From contig NZ_JABBJN010000010.1 of NCBI RefSeq assembly GCF_012928505.1, positions 1 to 64,000 of the forward strand: a stretch of 64,000 nucleotides of DNA, given 5' to 3'. The first letter of the stretch is position 1. Each line of letters begins with the position of its first letter. This DNA comes from Achromobacter sp. Bel. GTDB lineage: Bacteria > Pseudomonadota > Gammaproteobacteria > Burkholderiales > Burkholderiaceae_B. Under the pieces are notes generated by a model. That model ran no database searches, was not told the origin of the DNA, and saw nothing but the letters and a program-made list of their open reading frames with translations. Positions 32,290 through 41,023 of the stretch are shown one piece after another. Position numbers and translations under genes: made by a program.

Positions 32290-33039
32290 ATGATGGGCAA
32301 CCTGACGGGAAAAGTGGCATTCGTGACGGGCGGCAGCCGGGGCATCGGCGCGGCCATCGTGCGGCGGCTGGCGGGCGAGGGCGCCGACGTGGCGTTCACC
32401 TATGTCAGCGCATCCTCCGCCGACGCCGCGCAAGCGCTCGCCAAGGAATTGAGCATGGACGGGCGCCGCGCGTTGGCGATCCAGGCCGATTCCGAAGACG
32501 CGCTGGCGGTACGGCAGGCGGTGGAAGCTGCCATCAAGGAACTGGGCCCCGTGGACGTGCTGGTCAACAACGCCGGAATCTTCGTCGCGGGCCTGATCGG
32601 GGATACCAGCGTGGACGACTACGAGCGGACGATGGACATCAACGTCCGCGCGCCTTTCGTCGCCATCCGCACGGCGCAGGCATCGATGCCGGACGGCGGG
32701 CGCATCATCAATATCGGCAGCTGCCTGGCAGTCCGCGCGGGCCGCGCCGGCGTGGCGCTGTATTCGGCCAGCAAGTCCGCGCTGATCGGGTTGACCCAAG
32801 GCCTGGCGCGCGACCTGGGCACGCGCGGCATCACCGTCAACGTGGTGCATCCCGGCCCGATCAACACGGACATGAATCCGGCTGATGGCGAACGCGCGGG
32901 CGAACTGGTGGCCGTGCTGTCCTTGCCGCACTATGGAGAAACCCGCGACATCGCCGGGATGGTGGCCTTCCTGGCGGGCCCCGAAGGGCGCTACATCACG
33001 GGAGCGCGCCTGGCCGTGGACGGCGGCTACGCCGCCTGA
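32290..33039 (+). CDS. Short-chain dehydrogenase/reductase (classical SDR)
   Basis: 249 residues, NAD(P)-dependent. The cofactor motif is TGGSRGIGAAI (14-24), with NNAG near 92. The catalytic Ser is in INIGSCLAVRAG and the Tyr-Lys pair in YSASK (near 157-161). The C-terminal VHPGPINTDM and ITGARLAVDGGYAA are typical of FabG-like oxidoreductases and TetR-linked SDRs. The substrate is unknown. ATG 32290 (a second ATG follows at 32293) has AAGGA upstream. Controlled by the divergent TetR protein. Confidence 0.92.
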   Translation: MMGNLTGKVAFVTGGSRGIGAAIVRRLAGEGADVAFTYVSASSADAAQALAKELSMDGRRALAIQADSEDALAVRQAVEAAIKELGPVDVLVNNAGIFVAGLIGDTSVDDYERTMDINVRAPFVAIRTAQASMPDGGRIINIGSCLAVRAGRAGVALYSASKSALIGLTQGLARDLGTRGITVNVVHPGPINTDMNPADGERAGELVAVLSLPHYGETRDIAGMVAFLAGPEGRYITGARLAVDGGYAA

Positions 33040-33073
33040 TGCAAGGGGCCTGAAAAGTTTTTTGGCACATGAC

Positions 33074-33102
33074 TTGCACAAACCAAAAAACCTACATATA
33101 AT
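33074..33102 (+). promoter_or_regulatory. Sigma-70 promoter of tRNA-Lys(CUU)
   Basis: The -35 TTGCAC (33074-33079), a 17-base spacer and a perfect -10 TATAAT (33097-33102) lie about 100 bases before the tRNA, implying a leader that is processed. Confidence 0.75.
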
Positions 33103-33203
33103 CTTGCTTCTTCGCACTACACACATAACGAAACGCAGGCAGCAGCACCGCACCGGCAACGGTTCAGCGCAGTTGAAAACGAATCGGAAATGAGTGGATT
33201 GCA

Positions 33204-33279
33204 GGGCTGTTAGCTCAGTTGGTAGAGCAGCGGACTCTTAATCCGTAGGTCGAGTGTTCGAGCCACTCACAGCCCACCA
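33204..33279 (+). tRNA. tRNA-Lys (anticodon CUU)
   Basis: A 76-base cloverleaf: acceptor GGGCTGT/ACAGCCC, D-arm AGCTCAGTTGGTAGAGC, anticodon loop CTCTTAA, T-loop GTTCGAGCC, and encoded CCA at 33277-33279. It is the second lysine isoacceptor in the window. A transposase scrap and lower-GC genes follow immediately. Confidence 0.97.
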
Positions 33280-33304
33280 GAATTCCTTGTTAAATCAAGC
33301 GCAT

Positions 33305-33333
33305 AACGCCACTCCTTCGGAGTGGCGTTTTTC
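33305..33333 (+). terminator. Terminator after tRNA-Lys(CUU)
   Basis: The 11-bp stem AACGCCACTCC/GGAGTGGCGTT (33305-33315 and 33319-33329) has a three-base loop and runs into TTTTTC. Confidence 0.9.
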
Positions 33334-33396
33334 GTTTTGGCTCGAGCTTGACCAAAACTTGACCGTGTTCGCGTGGGCCGGCACAAAGGGGCCACC

Positions 33397-33471
33397 ATGT
33401 CCAAAACCACGGCGCCCAGCAACGTACGACATGCCTATCAGTTCATTGAATCGCACAGCGACGAATTCAAT
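33397..33471 (+). pseudogene. IS3-family OrfB N-terminal scrap
   Basis: About 25 codons, MSKTTAPSNVRHAYQFIESH then SDEFN, resemble the start of IS3-group OrfB transposases (usually followed by a CRVLGVSRSGYYAW-type motif, absent here). The frame runs directly into the 3' end of the NmrA-like gene on the other strand. It marks a recombination junction just downstream of tRNA-Lys(CUU). Confidence 0.45.
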
Positions 33472-33472
33472 G

Positions 33473-34357
33473 TTAGTTCTTCACGCAGTACGCCGTAGAT
33501 GTCGACACAAGCTCGCCCAGCACCTTCTCAAGCTCGATATCGCCGTGGGCTATTCCATCAAGGTGCCCTTCGAAATCGATCCAACCTTCGTTGAATCCAT
33601 CCAGCATGCGCATCCGTGGCAGCGGATATTTCATGCCCTGTAAGCGGAACAGTGCTTCCCAGGTCTGCCTGTCGACGACCTCGGCGTGGACAGGGCGATC
33701 GAGCACGCGAGCGAAAGTCGACGCGAGATCGTTGGGCGATATCCGACGCGGGCCTTCCAGTTCGACGATGCGTACGCCGCCCCACGTTTGTTGGAGAAGT
33801 TCGGCCGCAACGCGGCCGACGTCCGCGGTAGCGACCATCGGTACGGGCTTGTCGAGCGGCAGCAGGTAGCTGGCGATCACACCATCGCGACGCGCGGACG
33901 CGACGTCCCATGCCGCGTTTTCCATGAACCAGGCCGGGCGCAGGAATGTCACCGGCATTGGCATCTTGCGTAGTGCCTGCTCCATCAATGTGCGCTGAGT
34001 GAGCAGATTGCTTTCCTGCGCTTGGGCTCCGATCGTCGACAGGCAGACCACTTTTTCGGGCCTAGCCTTCATAATCGCCTTCGACACGGCGTCGATCACC
34101 GCCCGCGCCTCGGGGAATCCAGGCTCTGGATCGAATTCCGAAGGGGGCAGGATGAAAACACCTTTTGCGCCTTCGAACGCAGCGGTGAGCGATGCAGCGT
34201 CTTCCATGCGAGCCATCGCGATTTCACAGCCAAGCTCTGCCCACGGACCTGCTCGTGCTACGTCGCGCAAAACGGCACGCACCGGTTGACCTGCCGCGAG
34301 AAGTTGGCTGGCAACTGCGCCGCCGACCTTGCCCGTGATTCCCGTAATCGCAAACAT
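33473..34357 (-). CDS. NmrA-like NAD(P)-binding atypical SDR
   Basis: 294 residues. The Rossmann motif TGITGKVGG is at residues 5-13, and AVLRDVARAG follows where NADP-binding NmrA/quinone-reductase-2 types carry basic residues. FLRPAWFMENAAW near 140 and ATADVGRVAAELL near 180 are family landmarks. There is no classical YxxxK, as expected for NmrA-like proteins, which act as redox sensors or NAD(P)H:quinone reductases. GC content is lower than in the flanking core, fitting recent acquisition. Separated by about 60 bases from the serine hydrolase on the same strand; possibly co-transcribed. Confidence 0.85.
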   Translation of the reverse strand: MFAITGITGKVGGAVASQLLAAGQPVRAVLRDVARAGPWAELGCEIAMARMEDAASLTAAFEGAKGVFILPPSEFDPEPGFPEARAVIDAVSKAIMKARPEKVVCLSTIGAQAQESNLLTQRTLMEQALRKMPMPVTFLRPAWFMENAAWDVASARRDGVIASYLLPLDKPVPMVATADVGRVAAELLQQTWGGVRIVELEGPRRISPNDLASTFARVLDRPVHAEVVDRQTWEALFRLQGMKYPLPRMRMLDGFNEGWIDFEGHLDGIAHGDIELEKVLGELVSTSTAYCVKN

Positions 34358-34420
34358 TGCTCATTCTCCTTACATGGGTAAATAAAGTGGCGCGGCACCG
34401 AAGCAGTGGCCGCCATGCGG

Positions 34421-35731
34421 TCAGGCGCGTTGCAGACCGTCGTAAAGCGCCCGCTCGAACTGACCGTAGAGCGTCACTACGCGGGCATCGTAGAAAGGCA
34501 GCATCTGTGTAAAAAGCGATCCTGCGACGCGCTTGACGGGATCCACCCAGAAGTACGTGTTCAGCAGTCCAGCCCAGCTCACGCTTCCCGGACTGCGTCC
34601 GTGTGGCCCAGGCTGTGTGTTGATGTCAAACGAAAATCCCCACTTGTGCGCAGCACCCGGAAACTGATCGAAGCTGTTCGACCACGACGGTTGGGCCGTC
34701 TCCATTTTGCTAACTAGCAGGTCACCGATTTGGTTGCGGAACATCATGGCGACAGTGTCGGTACGCAGCAGGCGCTCGTTTTGATACGCGCCGCCGTTCA
34801 ATAGCATCTGCAGGAAGGCCATGTAGTCGCGGGGCGTACTGAACAGTCCACCACCGCCCATGAAGAACTCAGGTCGCTGGTTGATCTCGAACGGCTCGGG
34901 CGCCAGGGACCCATCTCCCTGACGCCTGTGCATGGTGGCGACGCGTTGTTTCTGTGCACTGCCAATCAGAAAGCCCGTGTTATGCATCCCAAGCGGTTCG
35001 AAGATGTGCTCGCGGAAGTAGACCTCCAGCGACTGGTCCGTCACCGCTTCAACCAGCTTGCCGATCCAGTCCATGCTGATGCCGTACTCCCAGCGCTCGC
35101 CGGGTTCGAACTCAAGCGGCGCCGCGAACGCGCCGTTCATTGAGTAGCCGATGTCCGGCATGCCCGTCGACTTTTCGTATTGGCTAAGCCCGTCGCTCCA
35201 GATGCTGTACGTGAAGCCAGAGGTATGCGTCAGTAGATGACGCACCGTGATCGCGTTACGCGCGGGGCGCAGCTTCGGCTTGCCTGAAGCGTCGAACCCC
35301 TCGAGAATCCGTGGCGCCTTCAACTGTGGGAGGATCTCGCTGGCCGGCTGATCTAGTCGCATGCCCTGTTCGACAAGTTGCATGCAAGCGGTGGCAGTAA
35401 TCGCCTTGGTCATCGACAGAAGCCAGAAGATGGTGTCAGGGCCGATGGGCTCGCCGCTATGAGCTCTAGCCCGCCCGCGCGCTCCCTCGTAGACGAGCCC
35501 GCGTTCCGTTGCACCCATGGCGGCAACACCGGCTACCGTGCCGTCGTCGACGGCCCGTTGCAGGCATTGATCGATTGATGGGTAGCCCGAGGGCTGGGTC
35601 AGCACCGTGTCTTGTGGGGAACCGGGTGGCGCTGCCAGCGTATTACGGCTTGCGAACCCGCCAAGCGCCGCGACGGATAGCAGGCTCGACGCACCCTTTA
35701 GAAGGTCGCGGCGATTCAGTCGAGCGGTCAT
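34421..35731 (-). CDS. Tat-exported serine hydrolase (class C beta-lactamase/EstB family)
   Basis: 436 residues from ATG 35731 (AGAGGAA upstream). The N terminus carries a twin-arginine signal (LNRRDLLKGASSLLSVAALG), so the folded enzyme is exported by Tat. The catalytic SxxK is SMTK near residue 106 (FWLLSMTKAITATAC), and the second-motif Tyr is in WEYGISMDW. The family includes esterases, D-aminopeptidases and beta-lactamases; EstB-like esterase or transesterase activity is most likely. Antibiotic resistance cannot be inferred. It is divergent from a LysR gene; that regulator may control this gene and the NmrA-like gene downstream. Confidence 0.87.
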   Translation of the reverse strand: MTARLNRRDLLKGASSLLSVAALGGFASRNTLAAPPGSPQDTVLTQPSGYPSIDQCLQRAVDDGTVAGVAAMGATERGLVYEGARGRARAHSGEPIGPDTIFWLLSMTKAITATACMQLVEQGMRLDQPASEILPQLKAPRILEGFDASGKPKLRPARNAITVRHLLTHTSGFTYSIWSDGLSQYEKSTGMPDIGYSMNGAFAAPLEFEPGERWEYGISMDWIGKLVEAVTDQSLEVYFREHIFEPLGMHNTGFLIGSAQKQRVATMHRRQGDGSLAPEPFEINQRPEFFMGGGGLFSTPRDYMAFLQMLLNGGAYQNERLLRTDTVAMMFRNQIGDLLVSKMETAQPSWSNSFDQFPGAAHKWGFSFDINTQPGPHGRSPGSVSWAGLLNTYFWVDPVKRVAGSLFTQMLPFYDARVVTLYGQFERALYDGLQRA

Positions 35732-35948
35732 TTTGAATTCCTCTCTGAATGAAAGATGTTTCAGTGAGGTGCATTCTGCTGAAATGCCGATCAAAACAAA
35801 ATGACATGGATAGCATTAGATAAGTGACACTAAATCACTAATCAGGCATGGCTGAAATCTGTGTGCGTCATGGCCGTCCGGTGCGATGATGCGGTACTGA
35901 CCCTAAGTCGATCACTAGTGATTCATCATCCGTAGTACGAGCTAAACC
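35732..35948. promoter_or_regulatory. Divergent promoter with ATCACT dyads (serine hydrolase / LysR)
   Basis: The gap contains a perfect 12-bp palindrome ATCACTAGTGAT (35911-35922), 26 bases before the LysR start, and a looser dyad AGTGA-N7-TCACT (35823-35839). They are candidate LysR recognition and activation sites for the divergent pair. Confidence 0.5.
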
Positions 35949-36905
35949 ATGAAATACAGTAGCGAGAAGCTGTCTGGCGGCATTGGCGTGTTCGCTGCGG
36001 TAGTCGATGCAGGGACGTTTGCTGCCGCTTCGGAAGTGTTAGGAATGTCGCCACCAGGCGTCAGTCGGGCGATTGCGAGGCTGGAAGAGAAATTGAAGAT
36101 CCGGCTCTTCAATCGAACGACACGCTCCGTCTCCCTGACAGAAGAAGGCCGCCGATTTTACGAGCAGGTCATGCCCCACCTTGCAGGGTTGGAGGAAGCC
36201 GCCGCCGCCGCGGCAGGTGGCGCGTCGGCAGTGCGCGGAAAGCTGAGAGTCAATCTGGATCCCGTTTTCTACCGGATCATTCTGGGGCAGCGGCTCAATG
36301 AGTTCATGGACGCGCACCCAGAGCTTGAAATCGAGTTCATCGCGCGAGACAGTCTGGGTGACCTCGTCATGGACGGCTTCGACCTGGCGCTACGGTTCGG
36401 CGAGCCCAAGACCTCCACCCTGATCGCGCGAAAACTGCTGGATAGCGGCATCGTGACCGTCGCCGCGCCGTCGTATATCGCCCGTTGGGGACACCCCGCT
36501 AAACCGGAAGAACTTGAAAGCGGCAACCACAGATGTCTTGAATTTCGTAATCCGGAGACCGGCAAGCCGTTTCCCTGGGAATTCCATCGCAGGCGAAAAC
36601 GCATTTTGGTCGACACCCAAGGTCGTCTCACGGTCAACGATCCCAGCGCGCTTCTTAATGCATGCCTCGCCGGCTCTGGGGTTGCACAGATGCTGGTCCT
36701 TGGTGCCGAGCATTTGATTGCCGAAGGCCGATTGGTCAATCTGTTTCCGGAATGGACAGACGAGCGGTATCCCTTTTACGCCTACTACCCGTCGCGTCAT
36801 CACATGCCGGCAAAGACCAGGGCCTTCCTAGACTTTGTTATCGAGCTGACCAGTCAGAAAAAGCGCGTTGGCACGACCCCCGGCTTCTCGCTGCGTTCAG
36901 AATAG
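35949..36905 (+). CDS. LysR-family transcriptional regulator
   Basis: 318 residues. The N-terminal HTH ([20 protein letters not shown], then [21 protein letters not shown] and [11 protein letters not shown]) is typical of the CrgA/DmlR-like LysR branch. The effector domain spans about 95-300. It is divergent from the Tat-exported serine hydrolase, the standard LysR arrangement, with dyads in the shared promoter. It ends 16 bases before the convergent lipoprotein gene. Confidence 0.88.
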   Translation: MKYSSEKLSGGIGVFAAVVDAGTFAAASEVLGMSPPGVSRAIARLEEKLKIRLFNRTTRSVSLTEEGRRFYEQVMPHLAGLEEAAAAAAGGASAVRGKLRVNLDPVFYRIILGQRLNEFMDAHPELEIEFIARDSLGDLVMDGFDLALRFGEPKTSTLIARKLLDSGIVTVAAPSYIARWGHPAKPEELESGNHRCLEFRNPETGKPFPWEFHRRRKRILVDTQGRLTVNDPSALLNACLAGSGVAQMLVLGAEHLIAEGRLVNLFPEWTDERYPFYAYYPSRHHMPAKTRAFLDFVIELTSQKKRVGTTPGFSLRSE

Positions 36906-36921
36906 TTCGAGGACGCTCGCC

Positions 36922-37287
36922 CTACAGGGTCGGTTGTGGAATAGGGGTGTCTTTCGGTAGCGTGCCCGAAATGCGTTTTGGGCAATCCGAAATCCCCCAT
37001 TTGGTCACGACACCCTTTTCGATCATGAATTTCTCCGCGCATACGTGATACGCGGACATAGGGCCCCAGATCTCTTCGTACGAAATGATTTTTGCGCCGC
37101 TTTCAAGCGTATAGCTCTTTTTGGGCGGTCCCCACTTGGAAATCAATTGCTCTTCCGTGCTGCCGACCCAAGGTGCATTGACGTCGTTGTAGGTTTTGTT
37201 CCGAGTGCCCATCAGCATGTTCATCTGTCCAGAGGTGCATCCCCCCAGTAGTGATGACAAAACGAAAAGCAGTGCTAATTTCTTCAT
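36922..37287 (-). CDS. Small lipoprotein of unknown function
   Basis: 121 residues from ATG 37287. The N terminus KKLALLFVLSSLLGGC is a lipoprotein signal with lipobox LGGC, so Cys is lipidated at residue 17. The mature part contains WVGSTEEQLISKWGPPKKSY, a pattern resembling small outer-membrane-assembly lipoproteins (SmpA/BamE-like helix followed by a WGxP turn). Two more cysteines (CAEKF, DCPKR) could form a disulfide. Function unknown. The longer upstream reading lacks a signal peptide and is rejected. Confidence 0.75.
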   Translation of the reverse strand: MKKLALLFVLSSLLGGCTSGQMNMLMGTRNKTYNDVNAPWVGSTEEQLISKWGPPKKSYTLESGAKIISYEEIWGPMSAYHVCAEKFMIEKGVVTKWGISDCPKRISGTLPKDTPIPQPTL

Positions 37288-37530
37288 TTTTACCGTTATC
37301 CCAAGGTTCCATCGTTGAGAGATAGGTGCTTTTTGACGGCACGCCATCGAAAAAATGTCCAAGTGCCTCCAGCTTCCTCGACGCAAATCTGGCCGCGGAG
37401 CTTTCGCATTTATTTGCTTAGGGCGTCAATGTATTAGAAACCCTGGCGCCTTGCAGCGCGGAGCCATCGAGGAGCACAGGCCAGTCCCCGGGCCGCCCTG
37501 AAATCGGCACTAGTTCCCTCCGTCCTGCAT

Positions 37531-38223
37531 TCACTTGCGTTGAACGTCGCCCGCGATCTTCCTGGCCGTCAGCGTCACGGTGAAAAATTCGTTACGCTTA
37601 TCGGCCGGAACGGTGTCGAGGTGGTCCCTCCCAAAATCGGTGTGTTGCCTCTGCTCGAAGCGGGGGTAATACCCTTTCCAGAAATAGCGCACCTGTGTGC
37701 CGGCTAGTAACACTTTTTGTGCCGGTAGCCCGGTGACGAAGCGCGTATCAGCCGCGTCCGCCCGTGCGCGCACAGCGACGCGCGCTTCGGTCAATGCCCA
37801 ATGGCATACCCCCCGCCCGTAATAGTCCTCATTGAGCAGCATGTCGGTATATACGGTGCCCACGTACTCGGTGGCGGAGATACGGGAAAGTTGGAACGTT
37901 TCGTGGCTGGACAATGTCGGCACGTGGCCGGACAGGGCGTTGGATTTCCCACAGCGGGCGCCGTTGCTGGCGTCGAACTGCGCAGTGCCCTCGACTACCG
38001 TAAACGGCGATTTGCCGTCGTCTGCGCTTGAGAGATCGGACGCATTAGCAAGTGTGAGCCGTATCTCATAGGCCTGCGTCGGAGCGGGGTTCAGCTTGCG
38101 TAGCGGTGCCTTGGCCGGGCTATCGGCGTAATTAGACCCACATCCGGCGGTGGCCAGAAGGACCAGCATCGGCAATGCCCAGCGTAAGGTCGGCGACGTG
38201 AGATATCGAAGGGCGCGCGACAA
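37531..38223 (-). CDS. Putative lipoprotein, unknown function
   Basis: 230 residues starting at TTG 38223 (GGAA eight bases upstream; no in-frame ATG precedes the signal). The signal sequence has a hydrophobic core LRWALPMLVLLATAGC with lipobox TAGC, placing the mature protein in the envelope. The remainder looks beta-rich, without a motif I recognise, and contains Cys pairs (ARCGKS, GVCHW) that may form a disulfide. There is no operon partner. The gene may belong to the mosaic region between tRNA-Lys(CUU) and the CoA cluster. Confidence 0.65.
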   Translation of the reverse strand: MSRALRYLTSPTLRWALPMLVLLATAGCGSNYADSPAKAPLRKLNPAPTQAYEIRLTLANASDLSSADDGKSPFTVVEGTAQFDASNGARCGKSNALSGHVPTLSSHETFQLSRISATEYVGTVYTDMLLNEDYYGRGVCHWALTEARVAVRARADAADTRFVTGLPAQKVLLAGTQVRYFWKGYYPRFEQRQHTDFGRDHLDTVPADKRNEFFTVTLTARKIAGDVQRK

Positions 38224-38341
38224 GTCGATGTTTCCTATGCAAGGTATTTATTATCAAAGTTTGCCACGAAATTGAACGTCTGTTTGTGGCCGAGGGCGGC
38301 CGGTTGCCACGGTTTGCATCTCACCGCCACCTGAACGGTGA

Positions 38342-38520
38342 TTGATGGTCTGGGATGGAGAACGGTGGAACAACGGCAACGTGTATGCCGACCATAAAGG
38401 CAATATCTACGAGCACCATAACAATGGCTGGCAGCGGCATACGTCGTCGGGTTGGCAGTCGGTTAAGCCGAAACCTGCAATCGGCCAGCAACTATCTGAA
38501 CTCTCAGCGCCGGCGTGCGA
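38342..38520 (+). pseudogene. Fragment of a repeat-type envelope gene
   Basis: The frame from 38342 encodes WDGERWNNGNVYADHKGNIY, then HHNNGWQRHTSSGWQSV, an aromatic/Asn/Gly-rich tail like the C-terminal part of DUF3300-type exported proteins. At about 38465 the likely continuation (SRNLQSASNYLNSQRR) is in another frame, indicating a frameshift. No start region or signal peptide is present. It looks like a truncated leftover next to the convergent exported-protein gene. Confidence 0.4.
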
Positions 38521-38569
38521 TTATTCCCACGATCGCACGGGCCGGGGCCTGCCGCCGCAGGCCAGCCCA

Positions 38570-39799
38570 TCAGTCGGAAACCAGATACGCCTGCCCCCCC
38601 GGCTTCAGGTAGGGCCCCAGATCCTGGAAGGGCACTTGCGCCTGCGTGCCCAGGCAGACGCCCGACGCATGACCCACGCCGGACACCGACAGGCTCAGCG
38701 CCCCGGGTGCGGCGGCGCCCAGCGCCAGATATCCGGGCCAGAGGTCCCAGCACCCTTCCTGGGATCGGTCTTGCGTCAATCCCGCCTCGTCCCTCGCGGC
38801 CAGCGATTTCTGGATCCGCCCCACCAGGTCGCGCAAGGCTGCGCTCGGGGTGCGCGTGGGCGCGGCGCCCGGCGCGTAGGCGTCGAAGACGCGGTTCCAG
38901 TCCAGGTACTCGCCGCGCAGCAGGTCCAGGGTGTAGGGATCGAAATGGTTGTTGGGATGGGCGCCGCCGCAATCCAGGCTGCCGGATTCGGTCACCGTCA
39001 TCAGGGCGCTGGACAGCCAGGGGACGGCGATCACTTCTTCGTCGTAGTTGCCCAGCGTGCCCGCGGAGGGCGAGCCGCTGGTGTAGGCGGATGCCAGGCA
39101 TGCCAGCGCCGCATGGCTCATGCGCCAATGGCGCTGCTCGAGCAAGTGGTTGACGCGCGCCAGGACCTGCGCGTCGGGATGGCGGCTCAGGCGCGGGTAG
39201 CTGAACTTGGTGCGCGGGTCTTGCCACATGCGATAGGCGACCTTCGCGCTGCCGATGTCCGGGCCGATGGGAACCGCGTGTCCGGCCAGCTTCAGTGCTT
39301 CGTAGGGGGCGTTCGCCGCGTTGATATCGGCGTCGCCGTCGATGCCGCCGTCGCTCGCCTGCGATCCCGCCTCGTATTGCGCCACGCGCTTCAGGTTGAA
39401 GCTGCGCTGCTTGCCCGTGCGGGCGTCGATCCACGTGCCGCGGTAGCCCTGTTCGTCGCGCGTGCCGTGCCAGGTTGCGGCGGCATCCGCTTCCGCGCCA
39501 GCCGTCTTTCCGGACTTGGCGGCCTCCCAGTAGGGAGTGGGTTCCAGCAGCGCCTTGTCGGAGCCTTTCAGGGGGATGTCGACGCCGTGCTTCGCATAGA
39601 AGTAGCGTCCGTGCAGGACGCCCTTCTGCGCCGCGGCGCTGTCCAGTTCCATCACGACTTCGCCCACGCCTTGCAGCTCGCCGGCGTATACCGTGCGCTG
39701 GGCGGCGCTGGCAGCGCCGGGAATCTGCGACAGGCCGGCCAGCGCCAGCGCGCCCAGCCATGAAAGTGGAACGCGTGCGGGATACGTGGGCATGTGCAT
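38570..39799 (-). CDS. Exported protein of unknown function
   Basis: 409 residues from ATG 39799 (or 39793). The signal peptide (VPLSWLGALALAGLSQIPGA, cleavage near ASAAQ) indicates periplasmic or outer location. The mature N-terminal part has a beta-sandwich feel (TVYAGELQGVGEVVMELD, GVLHGRYFYAKHGVDIPLKG). The C-terminal half resembles DUF3298/RsiV-like segments (NHFDPYTLDLLRGEYLDWNR, LGPYLKPGGQAYLVSD). No catalytic motif is evident. GC content is as high as in the core chromosome, unlike its neighbours. Function not assigned. Confidence 0.75.
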   Translation of the reverse strand: MHMPTYPARVPLSWLGALALAGLSQIPGAASAAQRTVYAGELQGVGEVVMELDSAAAQKGVLHGRYFYAKHGVDIPLKGSDKALLEPTPYWEAAKSGKTAGAEADAAATWHGTRDEQGYRGTWIDARTGKQRSFNLKRVAQYEAGSQASDGGIDGDADINAANAPYEALKLAGHAVPIGPDIGSAKVAYRMWQDPRTKFSYPRLSRHPDAQVLARVNHLLEQRHWRMSHAALACLASAYTSGSPSAGTLGNYDEEVIAVPWLSSALMTVTESGSLDCGGAHPNNHFDPYTLDLLRGEYLDWNRVFDAYAPGAAPTRTPSAALRDLVGRIQKSLAARDEAGLTQDRSQEGCWDLWPGYLALGAAAPGALSLSVSGVGHASGVCLGTQAQVPFQDLGPYLKPGGQAYLVSD

Positions 39800-40248
39800 T
39801 GAGCGTCCATCGGCGTTGGAGGGGAACCCAATATACCCGAGAGGGTGTGAACGGATCGGACGTGCCGCGCGAGTTGGGCCGGATGGAGGTTTCATCACCA
39901 AGAGACGCCCACATCAACGCAGATGCGCCCGGAAGTAATCTCAAAGGTCGCGCCACCATCTCGAAGACGAACCATCCGGCAGTAAATAGCGGGTGGTGCC
40001 TCTTGGATGCGCTGGCTTCAGGCCAAAAGTGGCTCGGCGTGCGCTTCGCGCCGCACGAGCTTTCGGATGGACTTTTGGTTTATTGACGTTGGGTAAATGC
40101 CGCTAACGGTTCACTGGGGCGCTATCGTCCGACTGATTGCGACCCGTTGCAGCTGGTCGAGCAGTCTCTGTCCTAATGGTAGGTATCGGAGTGGAACGGT
40201 CATTCCGCGCCGTCGCCAGGGAGACAAGTCATCGGCCTTTGTGGCCGC
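39800..40248. other. Gene-free stretch
   Basis: About 450 bases between the exported-protein gene and the TetR gene. Frames here are either antisense shadows of the exported-protein gene or lack any start signal. No RNA gene, repeat or transposase motif was recognised. Confidence 0.45.
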
Positions 40249-40878
40249 CTAGACCGCGTGCGCGGCGATGAACATGGCGACGGCCGACCGGCAATAGGAT
40301 TCGATTTCGTTGGCATCCTCCGCTCTCGCCTCATCGAAGCGTGCGATAAGCAGAAGATCGGATCCTTTGAAAAGCGCGGCAAACAAACGGGCGGATCGGC
40401 GAGCATCGGGGACGTTGAGAATCGCTTTAGCGTGCAACTGACGCAACACGGCCTCGATTTGGCCGATGACATGGGCGGGCCCGGCTTCGTAATGCAGCTT
40501 GCTCAACGACTTTTGATTCGTCTTGTCGGCCAAAACCATGGCTTCGACACTACGGACGTCCGGGCTCAACAGAGTGCGAAGCAGGGATGATCCCACCGCC
40601 ATGAGCTGATCTTCGACCGAACCGCCGACACTGTCAGAAAGGGCCAGGGGTGCAAATTGATGGCAGTGGGCCACCATAGCCGCGCTGAATAGCGCCTCCT
40701 TGTTCTCGAAGTGCCGATAGATGCTGAGCTTGGATATCTGCGCCCTCTGCGCGACCTTGTCCATGGTCGTCGCTTGAAAACCTAATTCCACAAAGAGTTC
40801 GCCGGCGGCGTCGACGATCGTTTGGCGAAGCGCCGCGTTGGCGGGCCGGCCGCGCCGACCCTGACTATTTTCGGTCAC
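40249..40878 (-). CDS. TetR-family regulator
   Basis: 209 residues. The HTH is clear: LRQTIVDAAGELFVELGFQA, then TMDKVAQRAQISKLSIYRHFENKEALF. The C-terminal half matches AcrR-type ligand domains. Divergent from the FAD reductase at 41024; a 32-base dyad in the gap overlaps a plus-strand promoter, so it probably represses the reductase-monooxygenase-methyltransferase group to its right. Confidence 0.9.
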   Translation of the reverse strand: MTENSQGRRGRPANAALRQTIVDAAGELFVELGFQATTMDKVAQRAQISKLSIYRHFENKEALFSAAMVAHCHQFAPLALSDSVGGSVEDQLMAVGSSLLRTLLSPDVRSVEAMVLADKTNQKSLSKLHYEAGPAHVIGQIEAVLRQLHAKAILNVPDARRSARLFAALFKGSDLLLIARFDEARAEDANEIESYCRSAVAMFIAAHAV

Positions 40879-40892
40879 GACAATTCCAGTAC

Positions 40893-40922
40893 TTGACAGT
40901 ATTTAAATTCTCAAATTACGAT
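40893..40922 (+). promoter_or_regulatory. Promoter of the FAD-reductase group
   Basis: A consensus -35 TTGACA (40893-40898) and a -10-like TACGAT (40917-40922) are 18 bases apart. The -10 lies inside the dyad at 40912-40943, so a bound repressor would block RNA polymerase. Confidence 0.5.
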
Positions 40923-40943
40923 ACCATTAAGTACCGTAATTTG
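40912..40943. promoter_or_regulatory. Candidate TetR operator (13-6-13 dyad)
   Basis: The arms CAAATTACGATAC (40912-40924) and GTACCGTAATTTG (40931-40943) are complementary at 12 of 13 positions around a six-base spacer. The dyad sits between the divergent TetR and reductase genes. Confidence 0.7.
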
Positions 40944-41023
40944 CAAGAGAAACGCGTATCGCCGGACGATGCTGCACACCACGCCCAGCCCAACCCTCCA
41001 TCCACAACACGGAGTCCATCATC

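Noticed and set aside
38463-39959. Second long minus-strand frame overlapping the exported-protein gene
   Set aside because: It runs in another frame of the same strand, with Arg/Ala/Gly-rich shadow composition; the 38570-39799 frame has a signal peptide and sensible composition.
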